A stretch of DNA of 44,278 nucleotides from a virus. The stretch spans positions 1 through 44,278 of the IMG/VR virus record IMGVR_UViG_3300031787_000234. One strand, written 5' to 3'. The position numbers were made by a program, and so were the translations under genes. Positions 39,041 to 44,278 of the stretch are shown here, in pieces. A model generated the notes under the pieces. It saw nothing but the letters and a program-made list of their open reading frames with translations, searched no databases and was not told the DNA's origin. Numbering within the stretch: position 1 is the stretch's first letter; every line of letters begins with the position of its first letter.

Positions 39041-39553
39041 TCAGGCTTGCAACCACGATCCGCACGAAGGATCGCCGTCGGCCATCGCCTTGAGGATGCC
39101 CATGCCAAGCGGCGACACCCGCACGTCACGCCCATCGGGGAGCCGGACGTGCCCTTCCGGGGGTAACGAGTTTGCACAAGTTGCGGCGGCTGTCAGCTTG
39201 CTCATTTTCTTCGCGTGCTCGATGGCGATCGTGCCCAGCCGGGCCTTGGCGACGACATGCGGGGCCGATGACACGATGCCAAGCCGAGGTCCATTGGGCG
39301 GCTGAACCCACCAGTGATACCTCGGCTTGCCGCACTCCCAGCCGATGGCCTTCTTGCCCCACGTCCACCCCTCCGGCAGCACTGACGCCAGCCAGTCCGC
39401 ATCGTTCGAGATCGGGTGGCCGTCCAGCGGTTGGTGCTGCCTGTCCACGTGGAACCACCTGCCGTGCCCGTCCTTCTGAAAGCCAAACCAGCTGGCGAAC
39501 CAATCCTTCATCTCCTGGTGTGTCATGGGCTTCTCGACTCTGGGCTCACTCAT
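39041..39553 (-). CDS. Hypothetical tryptophan-rich protein (170 aa)
   Basis: ATG 39553 overlaps the preceding TGA (ATGA). The N-terminal half is rich in Trp/His/Phe (MKDWFASWFGFQKDGHGRWF, WTWGKKAIGWECGKPRYHWW) with beta-type spacing. The C-terminal half has a helix (ATCANS region) and LPDGRDVRVSPLGMGILKAM. I recognise no family. It is the last protein of the replication operon before the regulator. It may be DNA- or host-directed, but nothing in the sequence fixes this. Confidence 0.6.
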   Translation of the reverse strand: MSEPRVEKPMTHQEMKDWFASWFGFQKDGHGRWFHVDRQHQPLDGHPISNDADWLASVLPEGWTWGKKAIGWECGKPRYHWWVQPPNGPRLGIVSSAPHVVAKARLGTIAIEHAKKMSKLTAAATCANSLPPEGHVRLPDGRDVRVSPLGMGILKAMADGDPSCGSWLQA

Positions 39554-40137
39554 CGCCTCGACTCCATCGAGTTCCGGCACAGGTGCAAGGTCCGCTCCAG
39601 CGCCGTGCGGTACGCGGCCACACCGGCCTGGATGGTCCGGGCCTCGGCCAGTTCCTGCTCGAACACCGCCCAAGCGTCCTCGGCGAACCGGCGGGATGGC
39701 GCCGGGCTCCGCCCGTCCAGGCCGGCGATGATGGCCAGCACCACGGGCGGCCGGTGCAGGTAGAGCGCCCAGTTCTGGGCGTACCGCGCCGGCGGCTTGG
39801 CCTCGTCGTGCACGGCCAGCAGCACCCGGCAAATCTGCCGCGGATCGGCCTCGGCGAACCACGCCTTGATCCGCTCGCGGTGGTGGGCCAACTGCTCAGA
39901 CGCGGGCAGGTCCACGCGGTTGATCGCTCGCAGGCAATCGAGCATCTCGGCCGCCGAGATCGACTGCCACTTGTGCCGGAGGGACATGGCCGTCAGCGCC
40001 GCCCGGGCCTGGTCGGCACCGATGGGCAGGGCCTTGAGGGACCGGAGGATCTCGGCGGTCTGGTCGGCGGCCCAGCGGGTGCGGGGCCAGAGCGTCAGGG
40101 CATGGGCCACCACGGCTTCAGCGTCGGCGGGCATCAT
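39550..40137 (-). CDS. Hypothetical helical replication-operon protein (195 aa)
   Basis: ATG 40137 has GGAG at 7 bases, and overlaps the TGA of the O-like gene. Helices dominate: AEAVVAHALTLWPRTRWAADQT, AEILRSLKALPIGADQARAAL, ISAAEMLDCLRAINRVDLP, and a C-terminal one (WAVFEQELAEARTIQAGVAAY). In lambda-like phages the gene after the initiator O is the helicase loader P, so a loader role is conceivable from position alone. No ATPase motif is visible, so a DnaC-type loader is unlikely. Confidence 0.55.
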   Translation of the reverse strand: MMPADAEAVVAHALTLWPRTRWAADQTAEILRSLKALPIGADQARAALTAMSLRHKWQSISAAEMLDCLRAINRVDLPASEQLAHHRERIKAWFAEADPRQICRVLLAVHDEAKPPARYAQNWALYLHRPPVVLAIIAGLDGRSPAPSRRFAEDAWAVFEQELAEARTIQAGVAAYRTALERTLHLCRNSMESRR

Positions 40138-41054
40138 CGGCGGGCTCCTTGGGTTTCCTCGGCGGCGACCTGGGCAGAGGCAGCGGCCAGCACGGCCAGC
40201 ATCGGGTTGGGCTCGTCGTCGGGCGGGACGGTGGCGGGGCGGGCAGCGTGCCGGAACGTCGTCCCACGCCGCCCGGCGTCGTCCTGGGCGCGGGCCAGCC
40301 AGGACGTCAGGAACCGGCTCGGGCGGGTCTTGTGGCCCTTGGGCCCGGCCGTGATGCACCACGCGGCGGCTCTGGCCAGTTCGGCGTCGATGTCCACCGC
40401 CGGGTACGCCGCCGCCCACGTCGCCCGCTGCTGGGCCGAAACGCCGACGAATCGGGCTGGCGAGGCATCGCGATCGAGCGTGATCGGGTCGGCCGAACGC
40501 GGGGGCCGACTCGGCGTTTTCGCCGAGGTCGGGCCAGACAGTGCGCTAGCACTGTCTGTGTCTTCTTGTCTTACTCTTCCTCTTCCTCTTCCTCTTCCTC
40601 TTTCTCTGTGCGGGGACATTGAGGGGACGTCCCCCGCTTGTCCCCCCGTTGTCCCCGGGGACACTTGGGGGACACTGGCGGGACATCCCTCCCGCTTGTT
40701 GCGTTCGCGCTGCTTGGCCTTCTTGTCCCGCCACCGCTTGCGGATGGCCCCGACGTCGTCCTGGTTGTCTCGGACCCGGGGCAGCACGGCGCCCTCCTCG
40801 AAGAACTCCACCCAGCCCACCGCCTCAACCGCGGCGGCAAAGCCCTTGAACGTCGCCGCGTCCAACGCCTCGGGGGTCAGCAGGGGCACGACACCATCCT
40901 CCCCGTCGGTCTGGCCGTACTGGACGTCCAGCGACCACAGGGCGTGCAGGGCGCCGACGATGGCCACCACGGGCTTGCGGGTCTGCGCCGCCATGGCAGC
41001 GACCCGAGGGTCGTTGGCCAGGTTCACGCGGACCTTGACGTAAAGCGATTCCAT
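40134..41054 (-). CDS. Replication initiator O/DnaD-like protein (306 aa)
   Basis: ATG 41054 overlaps the methylase stop (TGATG). Residues 1-115 look like the winged-helix N-domain of phage initiators (ESLYVKVRVNLANDPRVAAM, VAIVGALHALWSLDVQYG, AAVEAVGWVEFFEEGAVLP, ending in basic RKRWRDKKAKQRERNKRE). Residues ~116-190 are a low-complexity linker (repeated RG). Residues ~195-306 form a helical C-domain with PAVDIDAELARAAAWCITA and HKTRPSRFLTSWLARAQDD, as in O-type proteins that contact the helicase. The DNA of the linker contains iteron-like repeats, like the lambda origin inside gene O. Confidence 0.65.
   Translation of the reverse strand: MESLYVKVRVNLANDPRVAAMAAQTRKPVVAIVGALHALWSLDVQYGQTDGEDGVVPLLTPEALDAATFKGFAAAVEAVGWVEFFEEGAVLPRVRDNQDDVGAIRKRWRDKKAKQRERNKREGCPASVPQVSPGTTGGQAGDVPSMSPHRERGRGRGRGRVRQEDTDSASALSGPTSAKTPSRPPRSADPITLDRDASPARFVGVSAQQRATWAAAYPAVDIDAELARAAAWCITAGPKGHKTRPSRFLTSWLARAQDDAGRRGTTFRHAARPATVPPDDEPNPMLAVLAAASAQVAAEETQGARR
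40574..40607. repeat. CTTCCT polypyrimidine microsatellite
   Basis: A run of four to five near-perfect TCTTCC units on the plus strand (purine on the minus strand), encoding alternating Arg-Gly in the O-like protein. Strand-asymmetric purine tracts can ease melting or form triplex structures. It directly borders the GGGGAC repeats, so it could be part of the origin; slippage-prone low complexity is the simpler reading. Confidence 0.7.
40612..40686. repeat. GGGGAC/GTCCCC iteron-like cluster, candidate origin
   Basis: Within 75 bases GGGGAC or its complement GTCCCC occurs about seven times, several extended to GGGGACA or GGGGACACT, with roughly 10-13 base spacing and both orientations (for example GGGGACGTCCCC and GTCCCCGGGGAC). 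The cluster lies in the linker-coding part of the initiator gene. This matches the arrangement of lambdoid origins, where the initiator binds iterons in its own gene. Confidence 0.5.
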
Positions 41055-41968
41055 CAGGTTGTCTCCAGTTGCTTCGCCCGGCTGCCGAAGATCCCGCCAT
41101 CCGTGAGCGACGGGCCGTTGATGATCAGAACCTCTGGTGCCGCCACCGCCCCCGCACCGTCGCGTCGGCCTTGGTTCACCAGCCCCTTGGTCACCGGACA
41201 CTCCACCCAGGTCCACTTCGAGGCCGGGTACATCTCCCGCAGCTCCGGCTCGTCGTAGTACGAGACCACCACCCGGGCCGCCTTGAACCGACCCAGCACC
41301 GCCGCCAGCCGCTCGTGGTCGCCGGCGGCCAGATCATGAATGTACTTGTCCGACTTCCGCAGATAGGGCGGATCGACGTACACAGCCGTGCCCGCCTGGT
41401 CGCCCAGCCGCTCGAGCAACTCGAAGGCATCCATCCGGGAGATCGAAACCGCCCGCAGCCGTTGGTGCCAGTCGGGGATCGAATCAACGGCACTCTGCCA
41501 CCGCAGGCCGCCCGAGCCGCCGTTGCTGGTGAACCGTCTGGCGGTGGTGATGTTCCCCGGCCGCGTGCCCGCCGAGCCGTTGCGACCCATCCAGGACATG
41601 CAGAGGTAGGCCGTCGCCCGGTCCACGTGCTGCTGGCTCACCTCAGCCACTGAGGCGGCCGGCTCCGCCGGCGACGCCACACACACCGCCTTCATCTCGG
41701 CGTGCATCTCCTCGTGCATCAGCAGGCGTTGGGCCTGCTGGTAGAGCGACCGAGCCCCCGTCTCGCTGGCCAGCACCCGGGCCAGGTTGATCAGGTCGCC
41801 ATGCAGGTCGTTGACCATCTCCATGTTCGCGACCGGCTTGGCCAGGAGCACGGCCATCGAACCGCAGAACGGCTCCACGTAGAACTTGTGCGGGCCGAGC
41901 TCGCCGACGATCCGAGGGGCAAGGGTCCGCTTGCTGCCGTACCAGGGTGCCAGGGCCGAGATGATCAC
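41054..41968 (-). CDS. dam: DNA N6-adenine methyltransferase, D12 class / Dam type (304 aa)
   Basis: Transfers methyl from S-adenosylmethionine to adenine N6. The D12-class N-terminal motif is intact (ALAPWYGSKRTLAPRIVGELG, then YVEPFCGSMAVLLAKP, motif I). The catalytic motif IV is VYVDPPYLRKSDKY at ~205. Between them lies a helical target-recognition region with HVDRATAYLCMSWMGRNGS, and the C-terminus has VVVSYYDEPELREMYP. Start GTG 41968 overlaps the previous stop (GTGA). No restriction partner is adjacent. As an orphan phage methylase it may protect phage DNA or mark hemimethylated replication intermediates. Target sequence unknown. Confidence 0.88.
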   Translation of the reverse strand: MIISALAPWYGSKRTLAPRIVGELGPHKFYVEPFCGSMAVLLAKPVANMEMVNDLHGDLINLARVLASETGARSLYQQAQRLLMHEEMHAEMKAVCVASPAEPAASVAEVSQQHVDRATAYLCMSWMGRNGSAGTRPGNITTARRFTSNGGSGGLRWQSAVDSIPDWHQRLRAVSISRMDAFELLERLGDQAGTAVYVDPPYLRKSDKYIHDLAAGDHERLAAVLGRFKAARVVVSYYDEPELREMYPASKWTWVECPVTKGLVNQGRRDGAGAVAAPEVLIINGPSLTDGGIFGSRAKQLETT

Positions 41969-42237
41969 GCGCCACCTCGCTTCCCAGTCTTCGGCCGCTC
42001 GCTCTCGAACACGAACGTCCGGCGTCCCAGCCGCATCGGCAGGGTGCCGAACCACACCGGCCCGACGATTGGTTGCCCGTCGCCGTAGGGTGGCGCGGCA
42101 ATGCCAGCCCGGATCGTCGCGTCGTCCTCGGCGGTCACGATCACACAGTCGGGTGTGCGGCCAGCCTTGCGGAACGCAGTGATCTCGGCCGTGATCCGCT
42201 CGACGATCTGGTTGAAGTCGGCTTTGCCAGGCGTCAC
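41965..42237 (-). CDS. Small hypothetical protein (90 aa)
   Basis: GTG 42237 overlaps the TGA of the gene upstream (GTGA), and its own stop overlaps the methylase start. The product starts with a helix (DFNQIVERITAEITAFRKAG) followed by beta strands (RTPDCVIVTAEDDATIRAG, GPVWFGTLPMRLGRRTFVFES). It has a compact alpha/beta look. No family recognised. Being coupled to the methylase gene it could modulate it, but there is no sequence support for that. Confidence 0.6.
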   Translation of the reverse strand: MTPGKADFNQIVERITAEITAFRKAGRTPDCVIVTAEDDATIRAGIAAPPYGDGQPIVGPVWFGTLPMRLGRRTFVFESERPKTGKRGGA

Positions 42238-42524
42238 GCCCCACCTCCCGCGTCGTGCCCCTTCGGCCCGAACCTCGCCGCTCTCCACTCGGGAACGTCG
42301 TGCTCGGTCTTGAACAGCTCGCGCCGAGCCGCCTCAGCCTCAGCCTGGGCCTTCTTGAACTCGGCCATCGCTGCGATCCATTTCTCGTGCTTCTGCTGGG
42401 CCGCCCTCTTCGCTTCGTGCATCTCGTTGGCGGCATGTGCCAACGCCTTGGCCGCCAACGCCTCCGCGTCGATCTGCTGTGCAGCCCACTTCAAAGTGCC
42501 GATGATCGTGTGAATGTCGCTCAC
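42234..42524 (-). CDS. Small coiled-coil protein (96 aa)
   Basis: GTG 42524 overlaps the preceding stop (GTGA). Residues ~5-75 are an Ala/Lys/Glu/Gln helix (GTLKWAAQQIDAEALAAK, ANEMHEAKRAAQQKHEKWIA, AMAEFKKAQAEAEAARREL), ending in a Gly/His tail. It is probably a long helical hairpin or dimer. No family recognised. It is embedded in the tightly coupled early operon. Confidence 0.6.
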   Translation of the reverse strand: MSDIHTIIGTLKWAAQQIDAEALAAKALAHAANEMHEAKRAAQQKHEKWIAAMAEFKKAQAEAEAARRELFKTEHDVPEWRAARFGPKGHDAGGGA

Positions 42525-42790
42525 TTCCCAACCTCCATCCAGTACACCGCGCACTTGGTGGCCGGGTCGCGCTCGGAACGGATGACCCAGCCCGCATCCC
42601 GAAGGTCCTTGATCCGGGCCGCCAGCCGCTTGACCTGGTGCAAATCGGCCCACTCCATCCCGATCCGCTCCCCACGCTGCAGCGCCGCGGCAACCTGCCG
42701 GGTCTGCCCGCTCAGACGCATGACGTCATCACGGCGGACGTTGGAGTCGGCGAGGGCAAACAACGGTCCTGGCGATGGCATCTGCGTCAA
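42521..42790 (-). CDS. Small winged-helix-type protein (89 aa)
   Basis: The TTG at 42790 is preceded by GGAGG at 7 bases and overlaps the previous stop, which favours it over ATG 42781. Residues ~25-88 have a wHTH pattern: LSGQTRQVAAALQRGERIGMEW, DLHQVKRLAARIKDLRDAGWVIRS, then a wing ERDPATKCAVYWMEVGK. It resembles the many phage helix-turn-helix proteins related to ArsR/Rep-type wings that end in 'YxL'. It could be a regulator of early genes. Confidence 0.6.
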   Translation of the reverse strand: MTQMPSPGPLFALADSNVRRDDVMRLSGQTRQVAAALQRGERIGMEWADLHQVKRLAARIKDLRDAGWVIRSERDPATKCAVYWMEVGK

Positions 42791-43071
42791 AAGTCAGCCT
42801 CCGCAGGGGCCGGGGTGTCGGTCGCCAGCACGCTCTCATTGCGGGCGCTGCGAGCCCGCTCCAGGTAGATCTGGGCCGTGTCTTTCGCCGCGCGAACCCC
42901 GAGGGCGTCCGCCGACCGCCAGGCCAGCACCTCGCGCACCAGGTTCTTGATCCGCCGGCCATGCTCCTGGTCGCGGACTCGCAGGCGTGCCACCTCCGCC
43001 TTGAGCGTGCGGACTTGCCGCTCCAACCGCTCGGCCTTCTGGTGCATCTTGTCCAGGGGTGTCTGTGTCAT
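42787..43071 (-). CDS. Small coiled-coil protein (94 aa)
   Basis: ATG 43071 has GGAGAAGG 9 bases upstream. Residues ~3-45 are a leucine-heptad coiled coil (KMHQKAERLERQVRTLKAEV), followed by a helix (IKNLVREVLAWRSADALG) and an acidic tail. It overlaps out of frame with the ORF starting at 43132, so either the two genes overlap or they are one frameshifted gene. No family recognised. Confidence 0.55.
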   Translation of the reverse strand: MTQTPLDKMHQKAERLERQVRTLKAEVARLRVRDQEHGRRIKNLVREVLAWRSADALGVRAAKDTAQIYLERARSARNESVLATDTPAPAEADF

Positions 43072-43132
43072 CGGTGCGGGCCTTCTCCATGGCGGCCTTG
43101 ATGGCCGCCCAGTCCATGCGTTTGGTGTTCAT
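42836..43132 (-). CDS. Overlapping ORF, credible only at its start (98 aa as read)
   Basis: ATG 43132 overlaps the rusA-like stop (ATGA), with AGGA close before it. The first ~22 residues (MNTKRMDWAAIKAAMEKART) look like a genuine helical protein start. After that, the sequence turns Gly/Pro/Arg-rich like an out-of-frame shadow of the coiled-coil gene at 43071. The likely truth is either a short leader peptide, a +1 frameshift joining it to the 43071 gene, or a base error near 43070. Confidence 0.3.
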   Translation of the reverse strand: MNTKRMDWAAIKAAMEKARTDDTDTPGQDAPEGRAVGAASPHAQGGGGTPASPRPGAWPADQEPGARGAGLAVGGRPRGSRGERHGPDLPGAGSQRPQ

Positions 43133-43518
43133 GCTTCCTGGGTGACCGTCAGGGTCACAAACGGCTGGATGGTGCCAGCGACGACCGCCGTCCTGGGCGG
43201 TTCGGGAGTCAGGTGCTTCTCGTCGTCGTCGTAGATCAGACCGGCGGACTTGATGCCGTCAATCGCCGCCTTCATGCTGGCGACCAGGTTGTCCAGGTCA
43301 CGCCTCCGCTGCACCTTGAACGTAAACAGCATCGAGAGGCGGGACCTCTGCCACCGGGGCTCGTTCAGCCCCTGCACCATGCACTGCACCGTGCACGCCT
43401 GGCGGGCCATGGCGCGGTACTTCTTCTTGGCGGACGCCAGGGCGGCCCAGTGGGGCCGAGCGTTGGGGCTCAGGGCCTTGGGCGGCATCGGCAGGGTGAA
43501 GGTGACGGATGCGGTCAT
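43129..43518 (-). CDS. rusA: RusA-family Holliday junction resolvase (129 aa)
   Basis: RusA endonucleases cut four-way junctions in phage DNA before packaging. Family hallmarks are visible: N-terminal strand TFTLPMPPKALSPNARPHW, a helix-strand middle (SMLFTFKVQRRRDLDNLVASM) holding the catalytic Asp pair in RDLDN, then KAAIDGIKSAGLIYDDDEKH with the third acidic cluster, and the end FVTLTVTQ. Length matches the ~120-residue family. ATG 43518 has GAGAGG upstream in a GC-rich leader. It is co-transcribed with the early/replication genes. Confidence 0.9.
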   Translation of the reverse strand: MTASVTFTLPMPPKALSPNARPHWAALASAKKKYRAMARQACTVQCMVQGLNEPRWQRSRLSMLFTFKVQRRRDLDNLVASMKAAIDGIKSAGLIYDDDEKHLTPEPPRTAVVAGTIQPFVTLTVTQEA

Positions 43519-43566
43519 AAACCCCGCCGGGGCCTCTCGGCGCCGGTGGGATGGGAGGGAGGGAGA

Positions 43567-43776
43567 TCAGTCCTGGAGATCGAGCATCTCGATCCGGCCG
43601 GTCTTCCGGTCGAACTTGAAGCGGCGCCAGTCCTTCAGGCGGGCCTGCACCGCCGCCGCCAAGCCCCGAGCCGTCAGCGGGTTGGCCGACTCCTGGTTGC
43701 GGGCCTCACGGTCGGCCTCGTCGATGATCTGGCCAGGCCCCTCGGCAGCCGAGACCAAATCGGCCACGTTGTGCAT
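43567..43776 (-). CDS. Small hypothetical protein (69 aa)
   Basis: The ATG at 43776 lies 27 bases below the preceding stop; codons upstream (HNAWW) are in frame but have no start. The N-terminal helix (NVADLVSAAEGPGQIIDEA), then ANPLTARGLAAAVQARLKDW, and a strand pair RFKFDRKTGRIEMLDLQD suggest a small alpha/beta DNA- or protein-binding unit. Below its stop, 43519-43566, lies a GC-rich leader. No family recognised. Confidence 0.6.
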   Translation of the reverse strand: MHNVADLVSAAEGPGQIIDEADREARNQESANPLTARGLAAAVQARLKDWRRFKFDRKTGRIEMLDLQD

Positions 43777-43803
43777 CCACCAGGCGTTGTGGGCGGCGTG
43801 CCC

Positions 43804-44121
43804 CTAGCCGGCGGCCTTGATGGCGTCCTTGGCGATCTTGAGGCTGTCCTCGTCGACGTCGCGGCCCTGGTCCAGCAGATCGATGAACTGCCGGAGATCA
43901 TGCTTCACGCCGAGCCGGTTGGACTCCCGGCGGGCCATGCCCTTGGCGTAGATGTTCTGCCACTGCTCGGTGTTGGTCATCTCGGCCGCCACAGACGCCT
44001 TCGTGCGGGCCGCCATGTACTTCTCATCCCACTTGACCAGGAACTTGTCGGCCGCCTCTTGCAGTTTGCTCGGAGTCTCCGGCTCGGCCTGCTGCTGCTG
44101 CTTCTTCGCTGATGCCACCAT
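43804..44121 (-). CDS. Small helical protein (105 aa)
   Basis: ATG 44121 is preceded by AGAAAGTGAGACACCG, the leader shared with the gene starting at 106. The longer ORF to 44196 reads through the tRNA and is rejected. The protein has a Gln run (KKQQQQAE) and three charged helices (SKLQEAADKFLVKWDEKYMA, NTEQWQNIYAKGMARRES, DEDSLKIAKDAIKAAG). No family recognised. It follows the tRNA and is the first gene of the early operon in this window. Confidence 0.65.
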   Translation of the reverse strand: MVASAKKQQQQAEPETPSKLQEAADKFLVKWDEKYMAARTKASVAAEMTNTEQWQNIYAKGMARRESNRLGVKHDLRQFIDLLDQGRDVDEDSLKIAKDAIKAAG

Positions 44122-44123
44122 CG

Positions 44124-44155
44124 GTGTCTCACTTTCTGGGCTGCTGCCCGTTGAA
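44124..44155 (-). repeat. Leader repeat (second copy at 109-140)
   Basis: The minus-strand leader TTCAACGGGCAGCAGCCCAG... to GAGAC is repeated at 109-140 with a one-base difference (an extra C). It contains a mini-hairpin GGGC-AGCA-GCCC immediately followed by the ribosome site AGAAAGTGAG. A related form stands before the gene at 359 with GCGGC-ATG-GCCGC. Confidence 0.7.
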
Positions 44156-44233
44156 TGCCCGGTGCCGGAGTCGAACCGGCGAGGTCTTGAGTCCACAGGA
44201 CGGACCGCGTGTACGCCGCCACGCCGACCGGGC
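44156..44233 (-). tRNA. Phage tRNA, isotype uncertain (CCU-Arg reading best)
   Basis: A 7-bp perfect acceptor stem (GCCCGGT with ACCGGGC, discriminator A), a 4-bp D stem (GCGT/ACGC) and a perfect T-arm (GCCGG-TTCGACT-CCGGC) are visible. The best anticodon arm is GGTCC-GTCCTGT-GGACT, giving anticodon CCU (Arg). It leaves no base 26, an unusual loop, and a 9-base variable region (CAAGACCTC), so the isotype is not secure. No CCA is encoded. It lies between the DUF6948-like C-terminus and the helical protein gene. Confidence 0.75.
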
Positions 44234-44236
44234 GAA

Positions 44237-44248
44237 CCCCCCGAGGGG
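44237..44248 (-). terminator. Short stem-loop between the DUF6948-like stop and the tRNA
   Basis: CCCC/GGGG (44237-44240 with 44245-44248) forms a 4-bp hairpin next to the stop at 44249, followed on the minus strand by GGGTTCGCCC leading into the tRNA. It is weak as a terminator. It continues the spacer pattern of the early genes. Confidence 0.35.
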
Positions 44249-44278
44249 TCAGGACGAGCCGGAGCCGTAGCCGTCGCC
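44249..44278 (-). CDS. DUF6948-like protein, C-terminal end (cut by window end)
   Basis: Only nine residues, GDGYGSGSS, then TGA at 44249. Proteins of the DUF6948 type often end in such Gly/Asp/Tyr/Ser repeats. The gene start is outside the window. Together with the N-terminal part at 1-106 it would make one gene across the junction of a circular map, but direct joining puts them out of frame and leaves too little protein, so sequence is missing between the ends. Confidence 0.4.
   Translation of the reverse strand, partial: GDGYGSGSS

Noticed and set aside
40574-40690. CRISPR array
   Set aside because: The repeats are 6-10 bases with no unique ~30-base spacers and lie inside a coding sequence.
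1-44278. Direct terminal repeat proving circularity
   Set aside because: The first and last bases do not repeat each other. Circularity is inferred only from the split DUF6948-type gene and the leader repeat.

Overview
This window looks like almost the complete genome of a temperate, GC-rich tailed phage (or an excised prophage). It has small and large terminase, portal, scaffold and major capsid genes, a tyrosine integrase and a Bet/exonuclease recombination pair. Almost every gene is on the minus strand. I see no tape measure, sheath or tail-tube gene. I do see internal-virion-type proteins and a 2137-residue giant, so a podovirus-like (short-tailed) particle is the best guess. The host is not identified by any gene here. 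The G+C content and the CsrA-like and FmdB-like proteins would fit a high-GC Gram-negative such as a planctomycete, but that is inference.

Read in transcription order (high to low coordinate, minus strand), 44.25-41 kb holds a tRNA, small early genes, a RusA-type resolvase, a Dam-type adenine methylase and an O-like replication initiator whose central linker contains iteron-like repeats. From 41 to 38.5 kb come two uncharacterised proteins and a winged-helix regulator, closed by a hairpin terminator. From 38.4 to 34.7 kb are two small virion-type genes, a 1006-residue fibre/spike and a 42-residue membrane peptide. From 34.65 to 26.9 kb are terS, terL, portal, wHTH, FmdB-like, a small coiled coil, scaffold, major capsid and a decoration-type protein. 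From 26.8 to 16.1 kb are adaptor, tail and internal virion proteins and a lipoprotein. From 13.4 to 7.0 kb is the giant polyvalent-type protein with an embedded DNA methyltransferase. From 6.96 to 0 kb are a membrane/coiled-coil protein, the integrase, small genes, exonuclease, Bet, a CsrA-like protein and a chain of small genes.

The exception is a four-gene plus-strand island (13401-15857) between the giant gene and the internal virion genes. It encodes a small membrane protein, a four-helix membrane protein, a DprA/SLOG-fold protein and an overlapping ComF-type phosphoribosyltransferase. The last two follow an AT-rich promoter region with nested dyads. This looks like a prophage-expressed accessory module, possibly a nucleotide-based conflict or immunity system, and is the strongest candidate for something undescribed.

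Other notable signals are a 12-bp palindrome-containing element (TTGACGCGCGTC) exactly 35-36 nt upstream of three start codons that lack good ribosome sites; a tRNA 3'-end (T-arm plus acceptor) inside the integrase coding sequence, a probable attP; and a repeated spacer architecture (stem-loop, TTCAA, mini-hairpin, AGAAAGTGAGAC) before early genes, in which the tRNA replaces the stem-loop in one copy. The two window ends carry the beginning and the end of what appears to be one DUF6948-type gene, so the molecule is probably circular or circularly permuted with a short piece missing. No endolysin and no CI-like repressor could be recognised.
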